From Proteobacteria bacterium UBA2383 (lineage in GTDB: Bacteria > Pseudomonadota > Gammaproteobacteria > Competibacterales > Competibacteraceae): 16,082 nucleotides of DNA. The stretch lies in the NCBI GenBank assembly GCA_002343485.1, contig DDST01000163.1, positions 1 to 16,082 on the forward strand, given 5' to 3'. The notes under the pieces are model-generated. The model made no database searches and had not been told where the DNA came from. It saw only the letters and a program-made list of their open reading frames with translations. The translations under genes and the position numbers were made by a program. Positions 7,311-15,770 of this stretch are shown piece after piece (the first letter of the stretch is position 1; each line of letters begins with the position of its first letter).

Positions 7311-10300
7311 ATGAATACCGAAGACCGCAAACTGGAATTGATCGAAAATGTCATCAACCGGATACGGACCCGAATGCCTGGAGAACAAGCCGAAGCTGCA
7401 GCACGCTTCGTCGCGAACTACTACCAAGAGGTTGATCCGGACGATCTGGCTGAACGCTCGGTCGATGATCTTTACGGTGCAGTGCTTTCCCATTGGCATT
7501 TTATTCAACGTTTGGGCGATGGCCTGCCAAAACTGCGCGTCTATAACCCCAACGTCCCTGAGCATGGCTGGCAGTCGTCGCATACCATTATTGAAATATT
7601 GAACGACGACATGCCGTTTCTGGTGGATTCCATTGTTCCTGAAGTCAACCGGCAAGGGTTGACGCTGCATTTGATCATTCATCCAGTCATGCGCGTGGTG
7701 CGTGATGAGAACAGTCAGTTGATCGATGTCGCCGCCGGCCGCCATGGGACGGTTGGCAATCTCGAATCCTTGATCCATTTGGAAGTCGACCGGCGTAGCG
7801 ATGCACCGGCTTTGGACGCCTTGCAATCTGGATTAGCGCGGGTTCTTGCGGACGTGCGCGCGGCTGTGGAAGACTGGCCTGCCATGCGTACACGGCTGGC
7901 TGATGTCTTGGCGGAGATTAACCGCAACCCACCTCCGCAGGAACCTGCCGAGACGGCCGAAGATCGGGATTTTCTGCAGTGGATCGCTGATAACCATTTC
8001 ACCCTGCTCGGTTACCGTCAATACGATTTAGAGATAGAAAACGGTGTCGATGTGCTGCGAGTGGCGCCGGATTCCGGTTTAGGCATCCTGCGAGGCGGGA
8101 CGGATACCGTATCGGGCAGTTTTGCCACCCTGCCGCCGGAGGTGCGTGCCCAGGCCCGTGAACAAAAATTATTGATTCTGGCTAAAAGCAATGCCCGCGC
8201 CACTGTGCATCGCCAAGCCTACCTGGATTATATTGGGGTCAAGCGCTTCAATCGCCAGGGTGAAGTAATTGGCGAACATCGCTTTCTTGGACTCTTCACG
8301 TACACAGCCTATAACGCCAGCCTCACCGATATTCCGTTGTTAAGACGCAAAGTCAACCGGGTGATGGAGCGCGCCGGGTTTCTGCCCAACAGCCATGGCG
8401 CGAAGGCGCTGGCGGTCCTTCTCGAACAGTACCCGCGTGATGAATTGTTTCAAATCGACGAAGAGCAGCTCTACACCACCGCCATGGGCATCTTGCGCCT
8501 GGGCGAGCGCCAGAAAACCCGGTTATTTGTCCGGCGCGATCCCTACGGACGCTTTTTCTCCTGCCTGATTTTTGTCCCGCGAGATCGCTACAACACTGAA
8601 CTGCGCGAACAGATGCAAGACGTGTTGATGACCGCGTTCGCTGGTATTTCCGCTGAATTTTCGGTGCAACTCTCGGAATCGATGCTGGCCCGGGTACTGA
8701 TGATTATCCATACCCCGCAAGGTTCAGCGCCAGAATACGATGTGCGCGAACTGGAGCAGCGGTTAGCAGAAACCGCCCGGCTTTGGGAAGACAAGCTGAT
8801 TCAAGCCTTGATCGACCACTGTGGCGAGGAATTGGGTAACCAGCGGATATTGCGCTATGGGGCGGGATTTCCCGCAGCATATCGGGAAACGGTCGGGGTC
8901 CGCGCCGCTGTTTACGACATCGATCTGATGGAGACTTTGGCGCAGTGCGGCGGCATTGCCGTAAACTTGTATGTGTTGCTGGAAGACCCGCCAGGCGCGC
9001 TGCGCTTCCGGATTTATCACTCAGAAGGGCCGGTTACCCTATCCGCCAGTTTGCCCATGCTGGAGCACATGGGTGTACGGGTGATCGACGAGCAACCTTA
9101 TTGCATTGCCCGCCGCGATGCGTCGCCCGTATGGATTCACGATTTCGGTCTGCGCCACGATCTCACTGGAGAATTGCCCATTGAGCGGTTGCGCACGCTG
9201 TTTCACGAGGCGTTCCTGAAAATTTGGCGTGGTGAAGTCGAGAACGATAACTTCAACCGATTGGTCCTGGTCGCCGGACTGGACTGGCGGCAGGTCAAGG
9301 TGTTGCGCGCTTATGGACAATATCTGCGGCAAATCGGCTTTACGTTCAGCCGCTCGTATGTGCAGGCGACCGTCGCCGCGCATCCCGCAATCGTTCGCTC
9401 CCTCATCGAACTTTTCGAAATCCGCTTCGATCCGAATCATTCCGGCGACCGGGCTGTTCACGAGGAAACCAAGGTTAAAACCATCCTCGAAGCGCTCGAT
9501 CAGGTTGAGAACATCGACGATGATCGTATTCTCCGTCAGTTTCTTGCGCTGATTCGAGCGACATTGCGTACCAATTATTACCGGCGCGATGAAGGCGCGG
9601 ATTTGAAGCATTACCTGTCGTTCAAGTTTGATCCCAAACAGGTGCCAGGTTTGCCGGAACCGCGTCCGATGTTCGAAATTTTCGTATTTTCGCCACGCAT
9701 CGAAGGCATTCATCTACGCGGGGGCCATGTGGCGCGCGGCGGGTTGCGTTGGTCTGACCGCATGGAAGATTTCCGCACGGAGGTGCTGGGTCTGGTCAAG
9801 GCGCAGGTGGTCAAGAATGCCGTCATCGTGCCGACCGGCTCCAAGGGCGGCTTCGTGATCAAGCGGCCGCCGCCACCGGGTGATCGCGATGCGTTGCTGC
9901 GGGAAGGTATCGCCTGCTATCAAACCTATCTGCACGGGCTGCTGGATATTACCGACAATCTGGTTGCCGGCCACGTTTCGCCACCGCCGAATGTGGTGCG
10001 CCATGATAGCGATGATGCTTATTTGGTCGTGGCTGCGGACAAGGGTACAGCAACCTTTTCTGACACCGCGAATGCAGTGGCGCGGGAATATGGTTTTTGG
10101 CTGGATGACGCGTTTGCCTCCGGTGGTTCGGCGGGTTACGACCATAAGAAAATGGGTATTACTGCACGCGGTGCCTGGGAATCGGTCAAACGGCATTTCC
10201 GCGAACTGGGATTGGATACCCAGAGCCAGGATTTTACAGTGGTTGGTATCGGTGACATGTCGGGCGACGTATTTGGTAATGGCATGTTGCGTTCTCGCCA

Positions 10301-12131
10301 TATCCGGCTGGTCGCTGCCTTTGATCACCGCCATATTTTCATCGACCCGAATCCGGACCCCGAAACCAGTTTCATCGAACGTGAGCGAATATTCGCTCTG
10401 CCGCGCTCCTCCTGGGCTGATTACGATGGCAAGTTAATTTCCAAGGGTGGCGGCGTGTGGCCGCGCAGCGCCAAGTTAATCAGCCTGTCCACGGAAGCAC
10501 GGCGAGCGCTGGGCATCGATTTTCCCACACTGACTAGCGAGGCGCTGATCCGGGCAATTCTGAAAGCGCCGGTGGATTTGCTGTACAACGGCGGGATCGG
10601 CACTTACGCCAAAGCCGCCGATGAGAGCCATGCTGAGGTGGGCGACCGTGCCAACGATGCTATCCGGGTGAACGGAGCCGAATTACGTTGCCGTGTGATC
10701 GGCGAAGGCGGCAATCTGGGATTCACCCAGCGCGGACGCATCGAATTTGCGATGGCTGGCGGACGTGCTTATACCGACGCCATTGACAACTCGGCAGGCG
10801 TGGATTGCTCTGATCATGAGGTCAATATCAAGATTTTGCTTAACATTGTAGAGGCTGATGGCGAACTGACCCGCAAACAGCGCGATCAATTGCTGGCTGC
10901 GATGACCGATGAAGTAGCGGCGCTGGTGCTGCGCGACAATATTCAGCAAACCCAGATTCTCAGTGTGATGGCATCGCGAAGCGCAAGCCTGCTGGATGAA
11001 CAGACACGTTACATGCGGCAACTGGAGAAGGCGGGCCGTCTCAACCGGGCGCTGGAATATTTGCCGGATGATGAAGAATTGGCCGAGTGCCGGACAGCGC
11101 ATACTGGTCTGACTCTGCCAGAGTTATCCGTGCTGCTGGCCTATAGTAAACTGGATCTCTACGATGCAGTCATCGCATCTGACGCTCCAGAAGACCCGCT
11201 GGTGGGTGCGGTGCTGGAGAGCTACTTCCCAACGCTGTTGCGTGAGCGCTTCCCATCCGTTATTGCCCGCCATCCTTTGCGGCGTGAAATCATCGCGACC
11301 TGTGTGATCAATGAAATGATTAACCGGGTGGGTAGCACCTTTGCCTTCCGGCTGACCGAGGAAACGGGTGCATCAGCCGGTCAGGTGTTAAAAGCCTATA
11401 CGGTTACCCGCGATGCGTATCGTCTATCAGATTTGTGGCAGGATATTGAGACGTTGGATACATCCGTGCCTGCGGCAATCCAAAATGCTCTCTTTGCTGA
11501 GATCATCCGGCTGGCAGCACGCAGTGCCCGCTGGTTCTTGCGCCGGCCGGCCTATCTCAATGATCTGGCTGCCACGGTGACGTTATTCGCCGGCGCTATC
11601 GCCGGCCTGTCATCGACGCTCGACCGGCTCTTCCAGGATACCGAGCGTGGCGCTTTTGACGATGCTGCCGTGGATTATGTGCAGGCGGGCGTGACCGAAT
11701 CAGTCGCGCGACGGGTCGTTAGTTTGCTACCGCTGTATTCGGCGCTCGATATTGCCGAAATCGCTGCCAGTATCGACCGGCGTGCTGAAGAGGTGGCGAC
11801 GATTTATTTTGAACTCGTCAGCCGGCTCGACCTGCTCTGGTTTAGTCAGCAGATCCGGCAGCTTCCGACCGAGAGTCATTGGCAAATGCTGGCGCGCGAT
11901 GCCTTGCGTGACGAATTGTCTGGCATTATTGCTGAACTCACTGTTGGTGTTTTCCGGGAATGTCCGCCGGGTCATGGCACCGGGACGCTTATTTCGGCCT
12001 GGGAGACTGCACATCATACCCAGTTCGAGCGTTATGCACAGATGGTGGCTGAATTACGGCAAGCCAGCGGCCTCGATATGCCGATGGTGTCGGTAGCATT
12101 GCGCGAGTTGCGGGGGTTGACGAGAGGATAA
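7311..12131 (+). CDS. gdhB: Large NAD-dependent glutamate dehydrogenase
   Basis: A 1,606-residue protein of the 180-kDa class (Bac_GDH, PF05088), which oxidatively deaminates glutamate to 2-oxoglutarate and ammonium with NAD. It is a cytosolic catabolic enzyme. The first half is the ACT/PAS-like regulatory region typical of the class (for example HTIIEILNDDMPFLVDSIV near residue 90). The catalytic region begins near 800 with GGHVARGGLRWSDR (804-817) and has Lys845 in the GSKGGF loop, the counterpart of the catalytic lysine in small dehydrogenases. It continues with GIGDMSGDVFGNG (from 979) and the dinucleotide-binding GEGGNLGFTQRGRIEFA (from 1131). The C-terminal helical part is complete and length matches the family. 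In relatives the enzyme is allosterically controlled (amino acids, PII or FHA-type partners), which the large N-terminus would support. No frameshift seen. Confidence 0.97.
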   Translation: MNTEDRKLELIENVINRIRTRMPGEQAEAAARFVANYYQEVDPDDLAERSVDDLYGAVLSHWHFIQRLGDGLPKLRVYNPNVPEHGWQSSHTIIEILNDDMPFLVDSIVPEVNRQGLTLHLIIHPVMRVVRDENSQLIDVAAGRHGTVGNLESLIHLEVDRRSDAPALDALQSGLARVLADVRAAVEDWPAMRTRLADVLAEINRNPPPQEPAETAEDRDFLQWIADNHFTLLGYRQYDLEIENGVDVLRVAPDSGLGILRGGTDTVSGSFATLPPEVRAQAREQKLLILAKSNARATVHRQAYLDYIGVKRFNRQGEVIGEHRFLGLFTYTAYNASLTDIPLLRRKVNRVMERAGFLPNSHGAKALAVLLEQYPRDELFQIDEEQLYTTAMGILRLGERQKTRLFVRRDPYGRFFSCLIFVPRDRYNTELREQMQDVLMTAFAGISAEFSVQLSESMLARVLMIIHTPQGSAPEYDVRELEQRLAETARLWEDKLIQALIDHCGEELGNQRILRYGAGFPAAYRETVGVRAAVYDIDLMETLAQCGGIAVNLYVLLEDPPGALRFRIYHSEGPVTLSASLPMLEHMGVRVIDEQPYCIARRDASPVWIHDFGLRHDLTGELPIERLRTLFHEAFLKIWRGEVENDNFNRLVLVAGLDWRQVKVLRAYGQYLRQIGFTFSRSYVQATVAAHPAIVRSLIELFEIRFDPNHSGDRAVHEETKVKTILEALDQVENIDDDRILRQFLALIRATLRTNYYRRDEGADLKHYLSFKFDPKQVPGLPEPRPMFEIFVFSPRIEGIHLRGGHVARGGLRWSDRMEDFRTEVLGLVKAQVVKNAVIVPTGSKGGFVIKRPPPPGDRDALLREGIACYQTYLHGLLDITDNLVAGHVSPPPNVVRHDSDDAYLVVAADKGTATFSDTANAVAREYGFWLDDAFASGGSAGYDHKKMGITARGAWESVKRHFRELGLDTQSQDFTVVGIGDMSGDVFGNGMLRSRHIRLVAAFDHRHIFIDPNPDPETSFIERERIFALPRSSWADYDGKLISKGGGVWPRSAKLISLSTEARRALGIDFPTLTSEALIRAILKAPVDLLYNGGIGTYAKAADESHAEVGDRANDAIRVNGAELRCRVIGEGGNLGFTQRGRIEFAMAGGRAYTDAIDNSAGVDCSDHEVNIKILLNIVEADGELTRKQRDQLLAAMTDEVAALVLRDNIQQTQILSVMASRSASLLDEQTRYMRQLEKAGRLNRALEYLPDDEELAECRTAHTGLTLPELSVLLAYSKLDLYDAVIASDAPEDPLVGAVLESYFPTLLRERFPSVIARHPLRREIIATCVINEMINRVGSTFAFRLTEETGASAGQVLKAYTVTRDAYRLSDLWQDIETLDTSVPAAIQNALFAEIIRLAARSARWFLRRPAYLNDLAATVTLFAGAIAGLSSTLDRLFQDTERGAFDDAAVDYVQAGVTESVARRVVSLLPLYSALDIAEIAASIDRRAEEVATIYFELVSRLDLLWFSQQIRQLPTESHWQMLARDALRDELSGIIAELTVGVFRECPPGHGTGTLISAWETAHHTQFERYAQMVAELRQASGLDMPMVSVALRELRGLTRG

Positions 12132-12148
12132 TATCGGCGCCGGTATTC

Positions 12149-12200
12149 AGGAGCCTGCTTGCCGGTGAACGCGGGTTGGATCGCCGGCAAGCAGGCTCCT
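12149..12200. repeat. Strong REP-like inverted repeat between gdhB and moeA
   Basis: A perfect 17-base stem (AGGAGCCTGCTTGCCGG at 12149-12165 with its complement at 12184-12200) encloses an 18-base loop whose ends can extend the stem by two pairs and a G-T wobble. It starts 17 bases after the gdhB stop. No T-run directly follows (CTTCAATCACC), so it is not a textbook intrinsic terminator. Its form (GC-rich, extragenic, AGGAGCCTGCTTGCCGG arms) resembles repetitive extragenic palindromes of gammaproteobacteria. It may stabilise the gdhB 3' end or weaken read-through into moeA. Confidence 0.7.
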
Positions 12201-12250
12201 TCAATCACCAGCCGATCATTTTTTTACAGGTTTTGCTTGAGAGAGTATTT

Positions 12251-13522
12251 ATGCCCCACGCTGATTGCCATGATGCCATGGATCGATTGTTGACATTCAA
12301 TGAGGCAGTCACTGCTGCTCTTCAATCCATTCAGCCGATCTATGCGATTGAACCTGTCTCCTTGCTTGATGCGGAGGGCCGGGTGCTGGCAGCCGACGTA
12401 TTGGCTCACCTCGACGTTCCACCCGGCGATAACTCGGCTATGGATGGTTTCGCCGTGTATCTGAGCGACCTGAGGCAGGGAGCTGTAACGCGGTTACTGG
12501 TCGTTGGCCGCTCGCTCGCTGGTCATCCCTACCCTGGCCCGGTCCCGCGTGGCGTAGCTGTGCGCATCACAACGGGCGCTCTGATTCCAGAGGGGCCGGA
12601 TGCCGTGATCATGCAGGAACAATGTCGCGTGGATCCGGAAGACGCGTGGATTGAGATCGAGCCGGATATTGCGGCCCGGCTCCGGCCCGGCGAGAACATT
12701 CGCCAGCGTGGTGAGGATGTACGGGCTGGAACGGTCTTGTTACCGCGAGGTCGGCGGCTCCGCTGTCAGGATATTGCTTTAGTGGCCGGGCAAGGCATCG
12801 CCCGCTTGGGCGTGGTTAAGCAACCCCGGGTAGCCGTGGCGTCGACCGGTGATGAATTGTACGAACCCGGTACGGAATTGCCTTCGGGGGCAATTTATGA
12901 ATCGAATCGCTACTTGCTGATGGGCCTGCTGCGGCGGCTCGGTTGCATCGTAACTGATTTAGGCATCTTGCGCGATGACCGGGAAATGCTGTTGCAGACA
13001 TTACGGCATGCAGCGGCACATCACGATGTGTTGCTGACGTCCGGCGGGGTGTCGGTGGGGACAGCGGATTTGGTAAAGGATGTGATTGCTGAACTGGGCC
13101 GGATCGAATTCTGGCGGTTGGCGGTCAAACCAGGGAAACCAGTGACTTTCGGGCGCATCCAGGATTGTCTAGCACTGGGTCTGCCGGGTAACCCCGTATC
13201 GGTGATGGTGTCCTTTCTATTATTCGCCCGGCCATTGCTGGTGAAATTAATGGGTATGGAACCCATCGAGCCGATGCGATGGCCCGTACTGGCTGATTTT
13301 GCTTTTCGCCGTAAGCCCGGCCGGCGCGAGTGGTTGCGAGTGCAGTTGCAGCTTGATCCTGAACGCAAACCGCTGGCCCGTCTATATCGTACAAATAGCT
13401 CTGGGGCGCTATCGTCACTATCGTGGGCAGATGGACTGGTGGAGTTGCCGGAGGACTGCGCTAATGTCATGCCTGGCGATTATGTAGACTATTTGCCATT
13501 CAGCAGCCTGGGTGCGGAGTAG
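12251..13522 (+). CDS. moeA: Molybdopterin molybdotransferase MoeA
   Basis: A 423-residue MoeA, which inserts molybdate into adenylated molybdopterin in the last step of molybdenum cofactor synthesis. Family motifs are all present: PPGDNSAMDGFAVY with Asp65, STGDE (198-202, Glu202), SGGVSVGTAD (264-273, Asp273), LAVKPGKPVTFG, and LGLPGNPVSVMVSFLLF. These acidic residues correspond to those required in E. coli MoeA (Asp59, Glu188, Asp259). Start: GAGAG lies five bases before the ATG at 12251. The frame is open upstream to 12176, but that would run through the right arm of the hairpin; an ATG at 12278 is a shorter alternative. No other cofactor gene is in view. It converges on the SYLF-like gene, with one base between the stop codons. 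Confidence 0.96.
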   Translation: MPHADCHDAMDRLLTFNEAVTAALQSIQPIYAIEPVSLLDAEGRVLAADVLAHLDVPPGDNSAMDGFAVYLSDLRQGAVTRLLVVGRSLAGHPYPGPVPRGVAVRITTGALIPEGPDAVIMQEQCRVDPEDAWIEIEPDIAARLRPGENIRQRGEDVRAGTVLLPRGRRLRCQDIALVAGQGIARLGVVKQPRVAVASTGDELYEPGTELPSGAIYESNRYLLMGLLRRLGCIVTDLGILRDDREMLLQTLRHAAAHHDVLLTSGGVSVGTADLVKDVIAELGRIEFWRLAVKPGKPVTFGRIQDCLALGLPGNPVSVMVSFLLFARPLLVKLMGMEPIEPMRWPVLADFAFRRKPGRREWLRVQLQLDPERKPLARLYRTNSSGALSSLSWADGLVELPEDCANVMPGDYVDYLPFSSLGAE

Positions 13523-13523
13523 C

Positions 13524-14099
13524 CTAATTCAGATCGGTATCAGGGAAATAGCGGGCGCCCCAGTCGGCTTGTACCACTACGCCTTTGGTATCCAAACGGT
13601 AGACTTTGATGTCTGGGTCACTAGAGATATTGGCTGGCGAACCGGAAGCGATGAATTGCTTTAGCTTTTGTGCGTTATGAAATATCAGCACTTGCCGGTA
13701 GGGTTGCAGCGTAGCTCCGGGTTGGAGATCAGTTCGCGCCAAGTGCATGTAGGTGGCTTTGCCGGTGGCTTTTTCGAATACCACACCACGTCCGTGAGTT
13801 TCAGCCAGGATGGCATTAAGGCCGTTGATTTCAAACATACCATAGCCAACAGCTTGCTGGATTTCAGCTTTAGTGAATGGTTTCAGCCGGTAGAGTTGAC
13901 GTAAGGTCTGGTGATGGACTTTGAGGATAGCCTGTTGTTGTTCCTGCCGGGCTTTCTCGCTAAGTCCGGATTGCTGAGGAACGATGACCGGCTGTACGGC
14001 ATTCTTGGGTGAATTAGCACAGCCGGCCGGCAGCGCCGCTAAAAACCCGGCAATGATCATGGCCCGCCGTTTGGCGCTGTGATTCACGATTTGCACCAT
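13524..14099 (-). CDS. SYLF (Ysc84)-like putative lipoprotein
   Basis: A 191-residue exported protein. The N-terminus has a basic n-region, a hydrophobic stretch and Cys27 in LAALPAGC. This is lipobox-like, although Pro at -3 is not typical, so lipidation is probable rather than certain. The C-terminal part resembles the SYLF/Ysc84 lipid-binding fold: a QAVGYGMFEINGLNAIL segment followed by ETHGRGVVFEKATGK, then a strand-rich region with the HNAQKLKQFIASG helix. The usual SYLF C-terminal end is shortened and divergent, with a final KGVVVQADWGARYFPDTDL. The function of bacterial SYLF proteins is unclear; phosphoinositide/lipid binding is known for eukaryotic members. The start is 11 bases after the diguanylate cyclase stop, so both are likely one operon. 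Family assignment moderate. Confidence 0.78.
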   Translation of the reverse strand: MVQIVNHSAKRRAMIIAGFLAALPAGCANSPKNAVQPVIVPQQSGLSEKARQEQQQAILKVHHQTLRQLYRLKPFTKAEIQQAVGYGMFEINGLNAILAETHGRGVVFEKATGKATYMHLARTDLQPGATLQPYRQVLIFHNAQKLKQFIASGSPANISSDPDIKVYRLDTKGVVVQADWGARYFPDTDLN

Positions 14100-14110
14100 A
14101 TCCGGCTGCT

Positions 14111-15160
14111 CTAAAATAATTCGATATCGTCGCTGGGTTGATCGTATTGTAAAAAAATCGTGCCATTAGCGGTCAAATTTTCGTAGCAGTGAATCTGATT
14201 GCGTCCATTAGCCTTGGCATAATACAAAGCCCGGTCAGCCCGTTCGATGATCATGGTAGGCATTTCTGAAGCATTGATTTGGGAAACTCCGATGCTGATG
14301 GTGACTTGACCGACCTGTGGAAAATTATAGAGTTCCACTGTATGCCGGAACCGCTCAAGGATGCTTAATGCATTACTCTTCGTCTCTGTTTTGAGTACGA
14401 TCACAAATTCTTCGCCTCCATAGCGAAACAGGAGATCGTTACGGCGGAATGATTGTCGCATGAGATTGGCCATTAATAGGAGAACCTCATCGCCATACAG
14501 ATGCCCGAAGGTATCGTTGATCCGCTTGAAATGATCAATATCTAAAACGGCCAGCCAGTAGCTGTTTCCGTCGTCATGCTGGCGCCGTTCGTTTGCCCGG
14601 AGTACGCCCAGCATTGGATCGGTACGGCGATAACTCAAAAGAATATTGATGAGCCGCTCGTCGAAGGTTTTACGATTGAGCAGACCGGTCAGCCGGTCAT
14701 GTGCATTTTCATGAATCAGCGCTAGATAATTTTGATAAATGCGCATAAACCCAGCGATTAGCCGGCGATCCTCGCTCAAATCACGGGTGGATTCGAGACA
14801 CAGAACGCCAATGCCCTGATTCTGATACAGGATAGGGAAGGCATAACGCTGAGTACGTGCTGAGACAGGTTCCACAAGCATTTGTCGACGACACAGGCAA
14901 TCAGTAAACAAGGCATCATTGATGACGGGCATCGGGTAATCAGCGTACTGGGATTCTTCGTTCATGCTCCAGCAACCTTCGGGATTGACCCGCACCAGCA
15001 GCCCGAACTGATGACCTTCAACCTGATACAGAGAAATCTCTTCGGTAGGCAGCAACTCAAACATGGTCTGGATCAGACAAAGTTCGAGAGATTCGCGATC
15101 ACGCTTTTCGGTTAGGCGAGCAATAGATTCCAACAACCGTTCGTGGTCGGGTAGATTCAT
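14111..15160 (-). CDS. Diguanylate cyclase with GAF-like sensor (GGDEF)
   Basis: A 349-residue protein that makes cyclic di-GMP from two GTP. Residues about 15-150 look like a GAF-type sensor, with LCLIQTMFELLPTEEISLYQV, a Cys pair CLC and AFPILYQNQGIGVLCLES. Residues about 155-330 are the GGDEF domain: DRLTGLLNRKTF, LAVLDIDHFKRINDTFGH, GGEEF at 248-252, and ISIGVSQ. An RxxD inhibitory site (R239-D242) sits five residues upstream of GGEEF, so product feedback is expected. No transmembrane segment; probably cytosolic. It lies 15 bases after a 65-residue small protein gene and 11 bases before the SYLF-like lipoprotein gene. Its own SD is weak, which fits translation in a coupled operon. The input signal is unknown. 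Confidence 0.94.
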   Translation of the reverse strand: MNLPDHERLLESIARLTEKRDRESLELCLIQTMFELLPTEEISLYQVEGHQFGLLVRVNPEGCWSMNEESQYADYPMPVINDALFTDCLCRRQMLVEPVSARTQRYAFPILYQNQGIGVLCLESTRDLSEDRRLIAGFMRIYQNYLALIHENAHDRLTGLLNRKTFDERLINILLSYRRTDPMLGVLRANERRQHDDGNSYWLAVLDIDHFKRINDTFGHLYGDEVLLLMANLMRQSFRRNDLLFRYGGEEFVIVLKTETKSNALSILERFRHTVELYNFPQVGQVTISIGVSQINASEMPTMIIERADRALYYAKANGRNQIHCYENLTANGTIFLQYDQPSDDIELF

Positions 15161-15175
15161 GGATGTTTTTCTGAA

Positions 15176-15373
15176 TTAGTCATCATCGGTAGACTGTAGA
15201 TAAACGGTTATATCGTAGCGTTCGCGTGGGTATAGCGTTCGCGCTTTTTGATACGCTTCATCTTCGTCGCTGGCTGCCACTGAATCTTCGACAATGGAAC
15301 CATTGTCCAGTGCCGTAGCGTAGACCAGATACAGAGTCGGTCGCTGCCGGGTTGGCTGGTTTATTCTGCGCAT
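15176..15373 (-). CDS. Small 65-residue protein of unknown function
   Basis: A short protein starting MRRINQPTRQRPTLYLVYAT with a basic N-terminus, a central acidic stretch (EDSVAASDEDEAYQKA) and an acidic tail ending STDDD. I do not recognise a family. Support for it being real: GAGG lies seven bases before the ATG (15381-15384, minus strand), the frame ends 15 bases before the diguanylate cyclase start, and the sequence is not low complexity. The pattern of a strand (TLYLVYATAL), helix (DEDEAYQKARTLY) and strand (YDITVYLQS) suggests a small folded alpha/beta domain. It is the first gene of the group with the cyclase and the SYLF-like gene, so it may modulate either. Confidence 0.7.
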   Translation of the reverse strand: MRRINQPTRQRPTLYLVYATALDNGSIVEDSVAASDEDEAYQKARTLYPRERYDITVYLQSTDDD

Positions 15374-15490
15374 GGCCTTACCTCAATGAGGATCAACATT
15401 CCCTTGGATTAGTGAGAGTCAATGCTCACAGTATGGCAGGTTAAAGTTGCTACGCCTAAACGGGGCCGCTACCGGCAACAAAGCAATTCT

Positions 15491-15509
15491 CATCAATACC
15501 GTATTGATG
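15491..15509. promoter_or_regulatory. 19-base palindrome CATCAATAC-C-GTATTGATG
   Basis: Two perfect 9-base arms around a single central base. It is 22 bases past the stop of the cysteine-rich gene and 117 bases upstream of the 65-residue gene that opens the diguanylate cyclase operon. The tight symmetry is that of a homodimer operator rather than a hairpin (the one-base centre leaves no stable loop), but it could also serve as a transcript end. No T-run follows on the minus strand. The rest of this 158-base gap has no clear promoter; TTGACT near the small gene is a possible -35. Confidence 0.45.
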
Positions 15510-15531
15510 TGGTGATAACCAAGGATGTGAA

Positions 15532-15729
15532 TTATTTTCCGCTACGGCGGGATGAATCGATTTGTCCACGGAGAGTGGACGGCCTCAGTCGCGGCGGACG
15601 GTTCTTCGTTTCGTTGCTGAAGCGGAAACGTCCAGCCAGTACGCAGCCTTTCATTCCAGGATCGCAGGAGCGATCCTTGACATGCTGACAGGTCCCGTTG
15701 AATTCATGTGGACAGCCCCAACCGCTCAT
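15532..15729 (-). CDS. Small cysteine-rich protein (CPHEFNGTC type), 65 residues
   Basis: The protein begins MSGWGCPHEFNGTCQHVKDR and continues SCDPGMKGCVLAGRFRF, then a basic Arg/Pro-rich tail. Four cysteines (positions 6, 14, 22 and 29) fall in the first 30 residues, in a CPHE-x4-C ... C-x6-C arrangement with two histidines nearby, suggesting a metal or iron-sulfur site. I have a loose memory of similar short proteins in gammaproteobacteria but cannot name a family. The start at 15729 is chosen over 15765 because AGGGG lies seven bases upstream. The overlapping plus-strand frame at 15422-15688 lacks such support. It follows the glycine-rich gene, with a hairpin between. Confidence 0.7.
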   Translation of the reverse strand: MSGWGCPHEFNGTCQHVKDRSCDPGMKGCVLAGRFRFSNETKNRPPRLRPSTLRGQIDSSRRSGK

Positions 15730-15736
15730 TGATTTT

Positions 15737-15741
15737 CCCCT
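15737..15741 (-). promoter_or_regulatory. Ribosome binding site deciding the cysteine-rich gene start
   Basis: AGGGG on the minus strand, seven bases before the ATG at 15729; the earlier ATG at 15765 has no comparable site and adds 12 residues that do not resemble the rest. Confidence 0.6.
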
Positions 15742-15770
15742 AATATTACGATCAATGTCTGACACAGCAA

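Noticed and set aside
6936..7826. 296-codon minus-strand open frame
   Set aside because: It spans the acyl-CoA synthetase end and the glutamate dehydrogenase start, both firmly identified on the plus strand; its protein resembles no family and mirrors their codon pattern.
9039..10334. Long minus-strand frames (9039-9713 and 9714-10334)
   Set aside because: Antisense shadows of the conserved catalytic part of the glutamate dehydrogenase; no SD or family features.
12149..12200. Intrinsic terminator call for the hairpin after gdhB
   Set aside because: The stem is strong but no T-run follows; the T-rich stretch at about 12219-12225 is too far away. Reported as a REP-like repeat instead.
15422..15688. 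Plus-strand 88-codon frame
   Set aside because: It overlaps the better supported cysteine-rich gene on the minus strand, has no good SD, and its protein looks like random translation.
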